This document shows positions 26,857 to 35,631 of a stretch of DNA of 64,000 nt, in pieces. Within the stretch, counting starts at the first letter, position 1, and every line of letters starts with the position of its first letter. The stretch is from NCBI GenBank assembly GCA_017623685.1, contig JAGAOP010000021.1, positions 1 to 64,000 of the forward strand, written 5' to 3'. Source of the stretch: Spirochaetaceae bacterium. Its GTDB lineage: Bacteria; Spirochaetota; Spirochaetia; Treponematales; Treponemataceae. The notes beneath the pieces are model-generated. The model had not been told where the DNA came from and did not search any database. It worked only from the letters and a program-made list of their open reading frames with translations. Both the position numbers and the translations under genes were made by a program.

Positions 26857-28293
26857 ATGGAAAATTTTTTTAAGTTAAAGGAAAACGGCACAACTGTTCG
26901 TAAAGAAGTTATTGCAGGTATTACAACTTTTTTTGCTATGGCTTATATTGTGTTCGTTAATCCTAATCAAGTTGCAGCAGGTGGTGTCAACGGATGGCTT
27001 GTTGCAGAAGGTGCAGACGCTGGACTTATTGGAAAAATTTGGAATGCGGTTTACGTTGCTTCTATTCTAGGTGCCTTTGTTGGTACTATTTTAATGTCTT
27101 TGTATGCAAAACTTCCTTTTGCACAGGCCTGTGGAATGGGGTTGAATGCATTTTTCTGTACTGTATTCGTTTCAAATGCTTTCTTTTCAAAGTTCGACAT
27201 TGTTAAAGGTTACCAAGCAGGTTTAGTTATCATCTTTATTTCAGGTCTTATCTTTTTGTTGCTTTCAATTACAGGTGCAAGACAGTATATTGCAAAGGCA
27301 ATGCCTACTTGTCTAAAAGCTGCAATTCCTGCAGGTATTGGATTATTCATCGCATTTATTGGTTTCCAGAATGCAGGAATTATTCAAGATAATCCTTTCA
27401 CATTAGTTCAGTTTTTTGATTTTAACGGTGCTTTTGATAAAAACCTTACAACTTGGATTCCTGTAGTTGTTGCCTTAGTTGGTTTATTGTTAATCGCTAT
27501 TCTTACAAAACTTAATATTTCTGGTGCAATTATTATTTCAATTCTAGTTTCTTCTGCTTTGTATTATATACTTATGGGACAGGTTCCTAGTTTTGATATG
27601 CAACAAATTGGACAGTCATTTAATGATTTTGGTGAAATCGGTATTTCTGCTGTTTTCCAGGGTGAATCATGGAAGAATGCATTCTCTGCAGATTTCTTAG
27701 GTGGTATTTTTAATATTGTAATGTTAATCGTTACATTCTGTTTGGTTGACATGTTTGATACTTTGGGAACTGTTTACGGAACAGCATCTCAAGCTGGTAT
27801 GCTTGACGAAGCCGGAGATCCTATTCGCTTAGAAAAGGCAATGATGAGCGATTCAATTGCTACAGTTTGTGGTGCAGTTTTTGGTACTTCAACTGTTACA
27901 ACTTTTGTTGAATCCTCTGCAGGTGTTGCAGCTGGTGGACGTACTGGTCTTACAAGCCTTGTTACATCTTTGTGTTTTATTGTTTGTTTGTTCCTTACGC
28001 CTCTTGCTTCAATTATTCCTTCATGTGCAACAGCTCCAGCTCTTATTTTTGTTGGTGTTTTGATGATGAAAAACTTTAGTAAAGTTGACATGGACGATAT
28101 AGCTTCTGCTGTTCCTGCTTTCTTAGCAATGGTAATGATGATTTTAACATATTCAATTTCAAATGGTATTGGAATTGGATGTATTGCTTATACAATCATC
28201 ACATTGTGCACAGGCAAATATGGAAAAAAAGATATAATGGTTACTGTTATAGCACTTCTATTTGCTATTAAATTTGCATTTGTTACAATGTAA
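26857..28293 (+). CDS. NCS2-family purine permease (AzgA/PbuG type)
   Basis: A 478-residue inner-membrane transporter with about 12-14 hydrophobic segments. The N-terminus (VRKEVIAGITTFFAMAYIVFVNP) is the signature of the hypoxanthine/adenine/guanine branch. The core motifs CGMGLNAFF, FVDMFDT-like LVDMFDTLGTVYG and the ESSAGVAAGGRTGLTS stretch also match. It is probably proton-driven uptake of adenine, guanine or hypoxanthine; the exact substrate is not readable. It has its own promoter and terminator. Confidence 0.93.
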   Translation: MENFFKLKENGTTVRKEVIAGITTFFAMAYIVFVNPNQVAAGGVNGWLVAEGADAGLIGKIWNAVYVASILGAFVGTILMSLYAKLPFAQACGMGLNAFFCTVFVSNAFFSKFDIVKGYQAGLVIIFISGLIFLLLSITGARQYIAKAMPTCLKAAIPAGIGLFIAFIGFQNAGIIQDNPFTLVQFFDFNGAFDKNLTTWIPVVVALVGLLLIAILTKLNISGAIIISILVSSALYYILMGQVPSFDMQQIGQSFNDFGEIGISAVFQGESWKNAFSADFLGGIFNIVMLIVTFCLVDMFDTLGTVYGTASQAGMLDEAGDPIRLEKAMMSDSIATVCGAVFGTSTVTTFVESSAGVAAGGRTGLTSLVTSLCFIVCLFLTPLASIIPSCATAPALIFVGVLMMKNFSKVDMDDIASAVPAFLAMVMMILTYSISNGIGIGCIAYTIITLCTGKYGKKDIMVTVIALLFAIKFAFVTM

Positions 28294-28311
28294 TTTTTAA
28301 CTGATTTGATA

Positions 28312-28343
28312 GGGCTGTCCATTTCTTGGGCAGCCTTTTTTTT
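28312..28343 (+). terminator. Rho-independent terminator after the purine permease
   Basis: GGCTGTCC (28313-28320) pairs with GGGCAGCC (28328-28335) around a 7-base loop and is followed by eight or more T. Confidence 0.93.
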
Positions 28344-28356
28344 AGCTTTTTTTGTA

Positions 28357-28385
28357 TTGTAAATGTTTTTTTATATTGATATACT
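28357..28385 (+). promoter_or_regulatory. Likely promoter of the GH3 lipoprotein gene
   Basis: TTGTAA (28357-28362) and TATACT (28380-28385) are separated by 17 bases, right after the terminator of the previous gene. Confidence 0.55.
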
Positions 28386-28433
28386 AATTATAATTATTAA
28401 TTCATCTATACATTTTTAATGAGGTTCTTTTTT

Positions 28434-29768
28434 ATGGGATTATTTCCTATAAACAATAGAAAATTTGTTTTATTATTTATTTATGGCTTAATGATTTTTA
28501 CTTTTTCTTGTAAAAATTATTCAAAAGAAAAAAAACTTTCGCAACAAGAAATTATTTATAAAGAATATGCTTACAATACTTATCTTCAAATAAATCAGGA
28601 TAATAAGTTAAAAGATGAAGGAATAAAAAATTTTGTTTCTTCCCTTGATTTAGAAGAAAAAATAGCTCAGTTATTTTTAGTAAATCTGGAAGGAAATAAA
28701 AGTTTTTACCCTGTGGAATTTGATTTAGAAAAAAAACCTATAATTCCAGGTGGTTATTTGTTTTTTTCATACAATATTGCTTCTTCTCCATCAGAAGTTC
28801 AATCTTTTACAAAGTCTATTATGCAATATTGTATCGATAATAATTATTTGCCACCAATTTTAACTTTAGACCAAGAAGGTGGCGTTGTTAATCGACTTAG
28901 GGGAATTACCAGTCCTTTACCTTCTGCTCAGTTAATTGCTTCTAGAATGGATAAAGAAAATGCTACAAAATTATATTCATTCCAAGCTGAACAAATGAAT
29001 TCCCTTGGGTTTCATATGAATTTAGCACCAGTTGCAGAAATTTGTGATGTTTCAAATTATGAATTTTTGGGAAATAGAAGTTACGGTGATATTAAATCAG
29101 TAAAACTCTTTGCTTCAGGTGCAGTTCAGGGTTTTCAAAGACAAAAAATTTTATCTGTTGTAAAACATTTCCCTGGAAATACTAACGTAGATCCCCACAC
29201 TGGATTACCAGAGATTTCATTACCCTGGGATGAGTTAGAAAAGCAATATTTACAAGTTTTTCAATCTATTTTGAATTATGGGCCTAAGGCTGTTTTAATG
29301 TCCCACGTTAGAACTTCTGCCCAGGATGCTGAAACTCCAGCTTGTTTATCTAAGTTTTGGATTAATGATATTTTGCGAGAAAAATATGATTATTCAGGGT
29401 TGATAATTTCTGATGATATTTTTATGGCTGCATTAGAAAAAAATGGTTTCCCTCCGGAAAAGGCTGTTGTTATGGCTGTAGAAGCTGGAGTTGATTTAAT
29501 TATGTTATCAGAAAAGCGCTTTTATGATTCATTATTGATTTTAAAAGAAAAGGCATTAATGGATTCCTCTTTTATGCAAAAAATTGATACATCTGTAAAA
29601 AGGATAATTGAAGCGAAGGTAAATGTGGGCCTCTTTAATTTTATAAAAACGGAATCTGGTTATAAAATTGAGCCTGCAGAATTAAAAGAAAATTCCATAG
29701 AAAAATTTAATGTTGCTTTTTCAGAAGGGTTAAAACTTTATAATCAGTTTTTTGGAGCGAATAAGTGA
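28434..29768 (+). CDS. Glycoside hydrolase family 3 (NagZ-like) lipoprotein
   Basis: A 444-residue exported protein. The signal peptide ends in FTFSC with the lipid-modified cysteine at C26, a spirochete-style lipobox. The GH3 core follows: LTLDQEGGVVNRL, KHFPGNTNVDPHTGLP (the KH(F/P)PG...D.H..LP signature) and IISDDIFM, where NagZ-type enzymes have the aspartate nucleophile. It probably releases beta-N-acetylhexosamine units from peptidoglycan or glycans outside the cytoplasm. I use the ATG at 28434, with GAGG 9 bases before. The alternative ATG at 28419 adds five residues to the signal. The downstream gene overlaps its stop. Confidence 0.87.
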   Translation: MGLFPINNRKFVLLFIYGLMIFTFSCKNYSKEKKLSQQEIIYKEYAYNTYLQINQDNKLKDEGIKNFVSSLDLEEKIAQLFLVNLEGNKSFYPVEFDLEKKPIIPGGYLFFSYNIASSPSEVQSFTKSIMQYCIDNNYLPPILTLDQEGGVVNRLRGITSPLPSAQLIASRMDKENATKLYSFQAEQMNSLGFHMNLAPVAEICDVSNYEFLGNRSYGDIKSVKLFASGAVQGFQRQKILSVVKHFPGNTNVDPHTGLPEISLPWDELEKQYLQVFQSILNYGPKAVLMSHVRTSAQDAETPACLSKFWINDILREKYDYSGLIISDDIFMAALEKNGFPPEKAVVMAVEAGVDLIMLSEKRFYDSLLILKEKALMDSSFMQKIDTSVKRIIEAKVNVGLFNFIKTESGYKIEPAELKENSIEKFNVAFSEGLKLYNQFFGANK

Positions 29769-30526
29769 ATCCTTCAATTTTAGATGAAAAATGTGGATTT
29801 AATCGAATTATTTACTTAGATAATTATTTTAGTGTTGTGTTAAAGCAATCAGGTGAAATATGCCAAACTCAAGATATAAAATTCGACTTAGCAAAAATAG
29901 TTTTACCTTTCGCACAGAAAAAACTAGGTTTTAACTTAGATTTTTGTCAATGTGTTAATCGTTTAGATCAACCTGTTACAGGTCTATGTGTTGTAGCTTT
30001 TAACCAAGATATTTTTACAAAAATTACTTCTTTATTTTCAGAGCATAAAGTAAAAAAAACTTATTTGGCTATAGTGGAAAAAACTGAATTTTTACAAAAA
30101 AAATTTTCTGATAAGCCTTGGTTTTCAGAAGAATTGACAGGCTATATTAAGTTTGATAATAAAAAGAAAAAGGCTTTTATGGTTCAAAAGGGTAAATCAG
30201 GAGGAAAATTTGCTTCATTAACTTATGAAATTATAGGTGAAGGAGACAGATACTTTTTTATAAAAGTTGAGCCAAAAACAGGTCGAACACATCAAATTCG
30301 TTGTCAATTAGCAGCTGAAGGAATGTTTATAAAGGGTGATCTAAAATATGGAGCTAAAAGGTCGGAAAAAACAGGTGGAATCAGACTTCATGCTTGGAGA
30401 TTAGAATTTGTTCACCCTGTAACAAATAAAAGCCTTTGTTTTACATCTCCTCCAGCATTTGTTGATGGATTATGGCAGGCTTGCCTAGATTGCCAAAGGG
30501 AAATTTTATGTGCAGCAAAAAAATAA
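29765..30526 (+). CDS. RluA-family RNA pseudouridine synthase (short, no S4 domain)
   Basis: A 253-residue synthase that isomerises uridine in rRNA or tRNA. The catalytic motif is CVNRLDQPVTGLCVVA with D68; Asn replaces the usual His before RLD. PKTGRTHQIRCQLA follows near 175. No N-terminal S4 domain is present, unlike the paralogue at 58741-59724. It starts with GTG at 29765 over the GH3 stop. The target position cannot be assigned from sequence. Confidence 0.9.
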   Translation: MNPSILDEKCGFNRIIYLDNYFSVVLKQSGEICQTQDIKFDLAKIVLPFAQKKLGFNLDFCQCVNRLDQPVTGLCVVAFNQDIFTKITSLFSEHKVKKTYLAIVEKTEFLQKKFSDKPWFSEELTGYIKFDNKKKKAFMVQKGKSGGKFASLTYEIIGEGDRYFFIKVEPKTGRTHQIRCQLAAEGMFIKGDLKYGAKRSEKTGGIRLHAWRLEFVHPVTNKSLCFTSPPAFVDGLWQACLDCQREILCAAKK

Positions 30527-31353
30527 AGTCAGAAAAATTAAAAGGTGCTGAAGGGTTTGAATCCTATTACAATGATTTATACGGTGAAAGATGGTCTGTT
30601 TTAAAGGAAGCTTTGCTATCTGAAAAAGATGATTTTGCATGGCAATACAATGACAGTTTGCCAAAGTATTATTTAGACAAAGGTAGCGTTTTTGCTGCAT
30701 TGAGCCTTCCGTTACAAGATGCTCAAAATATACTGGATTTATGTGCTGCTCCTGGAGGAAAAACTTTGGTTTTAGCTTCATTAATGGAAAATGAAGCTAT
30801 TTTACATTGCAATGAACGCTCTTTTGAACGAACAATTAGATTAAAAAAGGTAATTGCTGAACATTTGCCTCAGGAAATTAATCAAAGAATTGTTGTTACT
30901 TGCTCAGATGGAGCTAAAATGTGTCTTTCTAAACAAAACTACTACGATAGGATTCTTTTAGATGCTCCTTGTTCATCGGAGCGTCATGTTTTAACTTCTT
31001 CTAAGCATTTATCCTTGTGGAGTCCTGCACGAATAAAAACCTTGGCTGTATCCCAATGGGCTTTACTTTCTTCTGCATATAGAATGTTAAAACCTCAAGG
31101 ATATATTTTATATTCTACTTGTGCACTTTCTTCTGTAGAAAATGACCAAATAGTTTATAAATTAATTAAAAAGTTTAAAGATGTAGTTATTGTTAAAGAA
31201 TTAAAAGAAATTAACAGCAAAGCCTGTTCATTTTTTAAGGGTACACTTCCGAAATATGAACATACTGAATATGGTTTTCATATTCTACCGGATTTAGCAG
31301 AGGGAGCAGGTCCCTTGTATTTTTGTCTTATTCAAAAAAATTGCCAGTTTTAA
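30508..31353 (+). CDS. RsmB/NOP2-family rRNA m5C methyltransferase
   Basis: A SAM-dependent RNA cytosine-C5 methyltransferase of 281 residues. The SAM loop DLCAAPGGKT is at 77-86, the motif IV cysteine in LDAPCSSERHV is C155, and the catalytic cysteine in LYSTCALSSVEND is C205. It is shorter than RsmB because the N-terminal NusB-like domain is absent. The ATG at 30508 has AAAGGG upstream and overlaps the pseudouridine synthase by 19 bases, so two RNA modifiers are coupled. The target (16S or other) is unknown. Confidence 0.9.
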   Translation: MCSKKIKSEKLKGAEGFESYYNDLYGERWSVLKEALLSEKDDFAWQYNDSLPKYYLDKGSVFAALSLPLQDAQNILDLCAAPGGKTLVLASLMENEAILHCNERSFERTIRLKKVIAEHLPQEINQRIVVTCSDGAKMCLSKQNYYDRILLDAPCSSERHVLTSSKHLSLWSPARIKTLAVSQWALLSSAYRMLKPQGYILYSTCALSSVENDQIVYKLIKKFKDVVIVKELKEINSKACSFFKGTLPKYEHTEYGFHILPDLAEGAGPLYFCLIQKNCQF

Positions 31354-31385
31354 TTTAGGTTAGACTTCTCAAAAGAATTTTTATA

Positions 31386-31415
31386 TTGCAAAAAAAGATT
31401 AAACTATGCTAATAT
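31386..31415 (+). promoter_or_regulatory. Possible promoter of lepB, -10 box 6 bases before ATG
   Basis: TTGCAA (31386-31391) and TAATAT (31410-31415) are 18 bases apart; each matches consensus at 4 of 6. The ATG is at 31422 and no Shine-Dalgarno sequence intervenes. TATGCT at 31405-31410 is an alternative -10. Confidence 0.4.
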
Positions 31416-31421
31416 ATTTAT

Positions 31422-32114
31422 ATGTCACGTTCCTATAGATTTTCATATATAGCCCTTCGAGAGTTGAGGCATAAAATATTAGTTGTAATTGCAACTGTTT
31501 TTTTAGTTTTAATTTTATCAAATTTAGTTTTTACCTTTTTGTTACGCCCCGTAATGATAAAATCTACTTCAATGTATCCTACATCTGTAAAAAATAGTAT
31601 GATTTTAGTTTCACCTCTTGGTTCAATAAATCGAGGGGATACAGTACTAGTTGCTCCAAAGGAAAAGGAAGAACTTAATCTTTTTCAAAAATTAATTAAT
31701 CAAGTAGTTTCCTTTTTTACTTTTCAACAATATGTTCCTATTTCAGACAAAAATATGTTTTCAAAGACACAAACTCTTCGGCGAGTTATTGGTATTCCTG
31801 GTGATACAATTTATATGAAAGATTATGTTATGTATATAAAACCTGCTGGTTCGCAACATTTTCTTACGGAATTTGAACTTTCAGAAAAGGATTATGATAT
31901 AAATATCTCTAGTGATTCTCGCAACTGGGATAATTCCTTAGGTGTGCTTGGCACTATGGAAGAAACTGTTTTAGAAAAAGACGAATTCTTTCTTTTGTGT
32001 GACAATAGAGTTCAGGGTATTGATTCAAGAATTTGGGGAGGTGTTCAAAAAAAAGATCTTGTTGCTAAAGCTCTTTTGCAATATTTCCCCTTTAATCTTT
32101 TTGGACTTATGTAA
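31422..32114 (+). CDS. lepB: Signal peptidase I homologue
   Basis: A membrane protease removing signal peptides from exported proteins. The protein is 230 residues with one membrane segment at about 19-41. The serine box is STSMYPT with the nucleophile S50. The box that carries the general base normally reads K-R-x-x-G-x-P-G-D; here it is LRRVIGIPGD, so R120 stands where the catalytic lysine should be. The last box (CDNRVQGIDSRIWG) is kept. The start has no ribosome site and a -10-like element 6 bases upstream. It is followed 3 bases later by hemW. Confidence 0.88.
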   Translation: MSRSYRFSYIALRELRHKILVVIATVFLVLILSNLVFTFLLRPVMIKSTSMYPTSVKNSMILVSPLGSINRGDTVLVAPKEKEELNLFQKLINQVVSFFTFQQYVPISDKNMFSKTQTLRRVIGIPGDTIYMKDYVMYIKPAGSQHFLTEFELSEKDYDINISSDSRNWDNSLGVLGTMEETVLEKDEFFLLCDNRVQGIDSRIWGGVQKKDLVAKALLQYFPFNLFGLM

Positions 32115-32117
32115 CTG

Positions 32118-33284
32118 ATGTATTCAGTGTCCTCTGTTTATATCCACATTCCTTTTTGTCGCTCAAAATGTGCCTATTGTGATTTTTTCTCCGTACCTGT
32201 AACAAGTATTCAAGATGCTTACGTCAATGGAATAATTAACGAATTTGATTATTATAAAGATAAGTATTCATTAAAAAAAATTGATAATCTATATATTGGT
32301 GGTGGAACTCCCAGTCTTCTTTCCAGTATTCAACTGAAGAAAATAATATCAAAATTTTTTCCTTTTTTTTCAGATAATGCTGAAATTACTGTAGAAGTTA
32401 ATCCAGAAAGTCTTACTCTTCAATTATTAGATGAAATGTTGAATATGGGGATAACAAGAATTTCTTTGGGTATTCAATCAATGGATGATAATTGCTTATC
32501 AACTGTTTGTAGATGTTGCAATAGTAGTATTAATCGCAACGCTCTAAGAATTTTGTCAGAAAAAGAAATAAATTATTCAGTGGATTTGATTGCAGGTCTT
32601 CCACCTCAAAATGATGATGAGTTTATTAAGGGATTAAATGAAGTAATTTCTTATAACCCGAAACATATTTCTTTGTATGGATTAACTCTTGAAGAAAATA
32701 CTGCTTTATATAAGCAAGTTTCTATGGGAAAGATAAAATGCCAAGAAGAAAAAATAGAATCTCAGTGGTTTGCAGGATGGAAATTCTTAGAAAAACATGG
32801 TTATATTCAATACGAAGTTTCAAATTTTGGGATACCAGGTTATGAAAGTCGCCACAATATAAATTATTGGAAACAAGGTTCTTATTTAGGTCTTGGTGCT
32901 GGAGGAACTGGCACTTTATATCAGTTTGATACAAATGTAGCAGAAGGACTACGTTATACAAATTCTTCAAATATTGATAAATATATAGATTTTTGGAATG
33001 GTGCTAAATTTTTTGCTGATAAAAATATAATTCCTTGTGATAAGGAGTTTTTAGATCAAAAGATACTTGCCTTTGAATTTTGCATGCTTGGATTACGTAT
33101 GAGCCAGGGAATTTCATTACAAGAATATTCAAAACGATTTAGTGATACTTTTCCCATAGAACCTTTTTTACGATGGGAAAAGAAAGGTTTAGTTGAAATA
33201 AAGAAAACTGAAAAGGGCGATACTTTATTTGCAATGACAAAAAAAGGATTACCCTTTTTAAATAGTTTTCTTTCTGAATTATAA
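32118..33284 (+). CDS. hemW: HemW-like radical SAM protein
   Basis: A 388-residue radical-SAM protein formerly annotated as oxygen-independent coproporphyrinogen oxidase and now viewed as a heme chaperone or related factor. The cluster motif is C14-x3-C18-x2-C21 in IPFCRSKCAYCDFF. GGGTPSLL follows near 61, and the HemN C-terminal domain starts near 300. HemN-specific extra residues are absent. It meets hisS tail to tail with a 6-base overlap. Confidence 0.92.
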   Translation: MYSVSSVYIHIPFCRSKCAYCDFFSVPVTSIQDAYVNGIINEFDYYKDKYSLKKIDNLYIGGGTPSLLSSIQLKKIISKFFPFFSDNAEITVEVNPESLTLQLLDEMLNMGITRISLGIQSMDDNCLSTVCRCCNSSINRNALRILSEKEINYSVDLIAGLPPQNDDEFIKGLNEVISYNPKHISLYGLTLEENTALYKQVSMGKIKCQEEKIESQWFAGWKFLEKHGYIQYEVSNFGIPGYESRHNINYWKQGSYLGLGAGGTGTLYQFDTNVAEGLRYTNSSNIDKYIDFWNGAKFFADKNIIPCDKEFLDQKILAFEFCMLGLRMSQGISLQEYSKRFSDTFPIEPFLRWEKKGLVEIKKTEKGDTLFAMTKKGLPFLNSFLSEL

Positions 33285-34592
33285 ACTTTTACTTTCTAAT
33301 ATAATCTTTACAGCTTCTTTTGTTGTTATACCTTCAAATTGTTCCCTTGTATGCAAGTTTTTTAGGGTGAATTTGTTTTCTTTGGCATTTTCTTGATTTA
33401 CAAGAATTCCAAAGGGGATTCCTTTTTTTTCTGCATAGTTATATTGAAAAGCGATTTTTTTAGGATCAGGAAATACTTCTGTGGAAATATTTTGTGTACG
33501 TAATTCAGAAGCAATTTGTTGGTAATGGGTAGCAAGATTTGACTCTGTACAAAATATTTCTACATCAACAAAGCTTTTTCTTTGTTCTAGTTTTCCTAAT
33601 TGTTCTAGAGCAGCAATTAAACGGTCTAAACCAATGGAAGAACCTACACCAGGAACTCTGTCTTTCATATATAATCCTGCTAGGTTATCATAGCGACCAC
33701 CTGAACATACAGAACCAATAGAAGGTAAATCATTTAGAAATGTTTCATATACAACACCTGTATAATAATCCAAACCTCTTGTTATTGAAGGATCTAGAAC
33801 AAAGGTATCTTGGATATTTGCTGCCAACATCATTTCTCGAATTTCTTTTAATCTTTTGCTTTCAGGACTTTCTCCACCGGTCATAGATTCCATTTGAGCT
33901 AAGGTTTCTTCAAAAGTGGGTAGAGTTGTAATGTATTTTAGTATATCATTGGCTAATTCTTTAGAATTAGTTAAGTTTGTCAACTGATTAGAAACTTCAT
34001 CTTTGCCAATCTTTGCTAATTTATCTACGATACGAAGTATTTCTTCGCTTTTATCTGTTAAATTCCTTTGTTTCAAAAAAAGGTTGAAAACGCCACGATG
34101 GCTCATGCGTATAGTTATATCTTTTACACCGATGGCATCAAGGGCAGTTTTCATCATAGATAATATTTCAAAATCACTTGCGGCACTATCTGATCCAACG
34201 CAATCAAAATCACATTGAACAAACTCTCTGTAACGTCCTGCTTGAGGTTTTTCACCACGCCAAACCTTTGCAATATGATATCGCTTAAAAGGGAAATATA
34301 ATTCTTCTTTATGTTCAGCTGTGTATCTAGCAAAAGGAACTGTTAAATCAAAACGCAAGGCAACATCTCTGCCACCGTTATCTTCAAAACGAAATACCTG
34401 TTTTTCTGTTTCACCATCGCTTTTTCTAAGCAAAATTTCTGAATATTCCAGAACAGGGGTGTCAATTGGAACATATCCAAATGAACGAAAAACATTTGTA
34501 AGTTTTTCTGTAAGTAAAGACCTTGTAATTTCAGCTTCAGGCAAAAAATCTCTAAAACCTTTCAAAATTTTGGGTTGTATCAATGTTTCCAT
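33279..34592 (-). CDS. hisS: Histidine-tRNA ligase
   Basis: It charges tRNA-His. The protein is 437 residues, a class II synthetase with an N-terminal KGFRDFLP element. Motif 2 contains FRAEKPQ-like WRGEKPQAGRYREFVQCDFD, and the histidine-specific stretches are TRGLDYYTG and GGRYDNL. A C-terminal anticodon domain starts near 340. The ATG at 34592 has no Shine-Dalgarno sequence, and a -10-like TAGTAT ends 6 bases before it. It faces coaX divergently. Confidence 0.97.
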   Translation of the reverse strand: METLIQPKILKGFRDFLPEAEITRSLLTEKLTNVFRSFGYVPIDTPVLEYSEILLRKSDGETEKQVFRFEDNGGRDVALRFDLTVPFARYTAEHKEELYFPFKRYHIAKVWRGEKPQAGRYREFVQCDFDCVGSDSAASDFEILSMMKTALDAIGVKDITIRMSHRGVFNLFLKQRNLTDKSEEILRIVDKLAKIGKDEVSNQLTNLTNSKELANDILKYITTLPTFEETLAQMESMTGGESPESKRLKEIREMMLAANIQDTFVLDPSITRGLDYYTGVVYETFLNDLPSIGSVCSGGRYDNLAGLYMKDRVPGVGSSIGLDRLIAALEQLGKLEQRKSFVDVEIFCTESNLATHYQQIASELRTQNISTEVFPDPKKIAFQYNYAEKKGIPFGILVNQENAKENKFTLKNLHTREQFEGITTKEAVKIILESKSL

Positions 34593-34598
34593 ATTGTT

Positions 34599-34627
34599 AT
34601 ACTACAAAAAATAGGATAAAAATACAA
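34599..34627 (-). promoter_or_regulatory. Possible hisS promoter, -10 box 6 bases before ATG
   Basis: Read on the minus strand, TTGTAT (34627-34622), 17 bases, then TAGTAT (34604-34599). This would place transcription start on the ATG at 34592. Both boxes are weak matches, and TATAAC slightly nearer the gene is an alternative -10. Confidence 0.4.
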
Positions 34628-34703
34628 GTTAATTTGAATTGATTAAATAACGACTTTAGTAAACTATTTTTAGATAATTGATATTGATGATATGGGAGAA
34701 AAA

Positions 34704-35504
34704 ATGCTTTTAGCTATTGATATGGGAAATACAAATATTGTTGTAGCTGTTTTTAATCAGGAAGAGTTAATTAATACTTGGAGAATTTATACTGACACTA
34801 GAAGGACAGGGGATGAATACGCTTCAATTATTGCTTCTTTTTTTAGAGAAGCTAACCTTGATATTAGTCAAATCGATTCTTGTATATTAAGCTCTGTTGT
34901 TCCTTTATTAATTGGACAGTTTGTTGGTTTAATTGAACGATTAATCGGCAAAAAACCTGTACTTGTAAATCCTTCTATTTTTTCACACCTTCCAATTAAA
35001 ATCCCAGAATCTGCTGTCCATGAAATTGGAAGTGACCTTGTTTGTAATGCAGTAGAAGCCTATTGTAGATATAAATCAGCTTGTATTGTAGTAGATTTTG
35101 GGACAGCTTTAACTTTTACCGCTGTAGATAATTCAGGATATGTGCAAGGTATTGCAATAGCTCCTGGTATTGGAACGGCTAGAAATTCTTTATTTAATAA
35201 TACAGCCCAATTACCTTCTGTTCCCTTAGAGGCACCTGAAAATAGTTTAGGTACAAATACAATTCACTCAATTCAAGCAGGTATTGTTCTAGGTTATAAA
35301 GGTCTTGTTGAAAGTTTAATTTCCAGAATTAAAGATGACATCAATGATAAACTCAATATTAATAAAGATGAAATACGGGTAATTGCAACTGGTGGATTAA
35401 ATAGTGTATTAAAACCTATTACCTGTGTTTTTCAAGATGTGGACAAGGAACTTACTTTGCGAGGGTTAAAACGTATTGCTGATATTGTTAACTCTGCAAA
35501 TTAA
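34704..35504 (+). CDS. coaX: Type III pantothenate kinase
   Basis: The first step of coenzyme A synthesis, in the ASKHA-fold family with no need for a P-loop. The protein is 266 residues. The phosphate motif DMGNTN is at 6-11, and VVDFGTALTFTAVD near 130-143 and the GIAIAPGI stretch follow. The ATG at 34704 has GGGAG five bases upstream; the ATG at 34692 would place that site inside the gene. Confidence 0.96.
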   Translation: MLLAIDMGNTNIVVAVFNQEELINTWRIYTDTRRTGDEYASIIASFFREANLDISQIDSCILSSVVPLLIGQFVGLIERLIGKKPVLVNPSIFSHLPIKIPESAVHEIGSDLVCNAVEAYCRYKSACIVVDFGTALTFTAVDNSGYVQGIAIAPGIGTARNSLFNNTAQLPSVPLEAPENSLGTNTIHSIQAGIVLGYKGLVESLISRIKDDINDKLNINKDEIRVIATGGLNSVLKPITCVFQDVDKELTLRGLKRIADIVNSAN

Positions 35505-35560
35505 TATTTAATATTATAAAAAAGAATCTTTTCATATATAATTACATATTATTCACCTTG

Positions 35561-35590
35561 TTGACGCTTTATCGGTCTGCATGATATACT
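35561..35590 (+). promoter_or_regulatory. Promoter of argG
   Basis: TTGACG (35561-35566) and TATACT (35585-35590) are 18 bases apart. The leader ends in AAAGAGG before the ATG at 35632. Confidence 0.65.
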
Positions 35591-35631
35591 ACGATGTAAA
35601 TTTGTTTTTCCTATAATAAAGAGGTTTAAAA

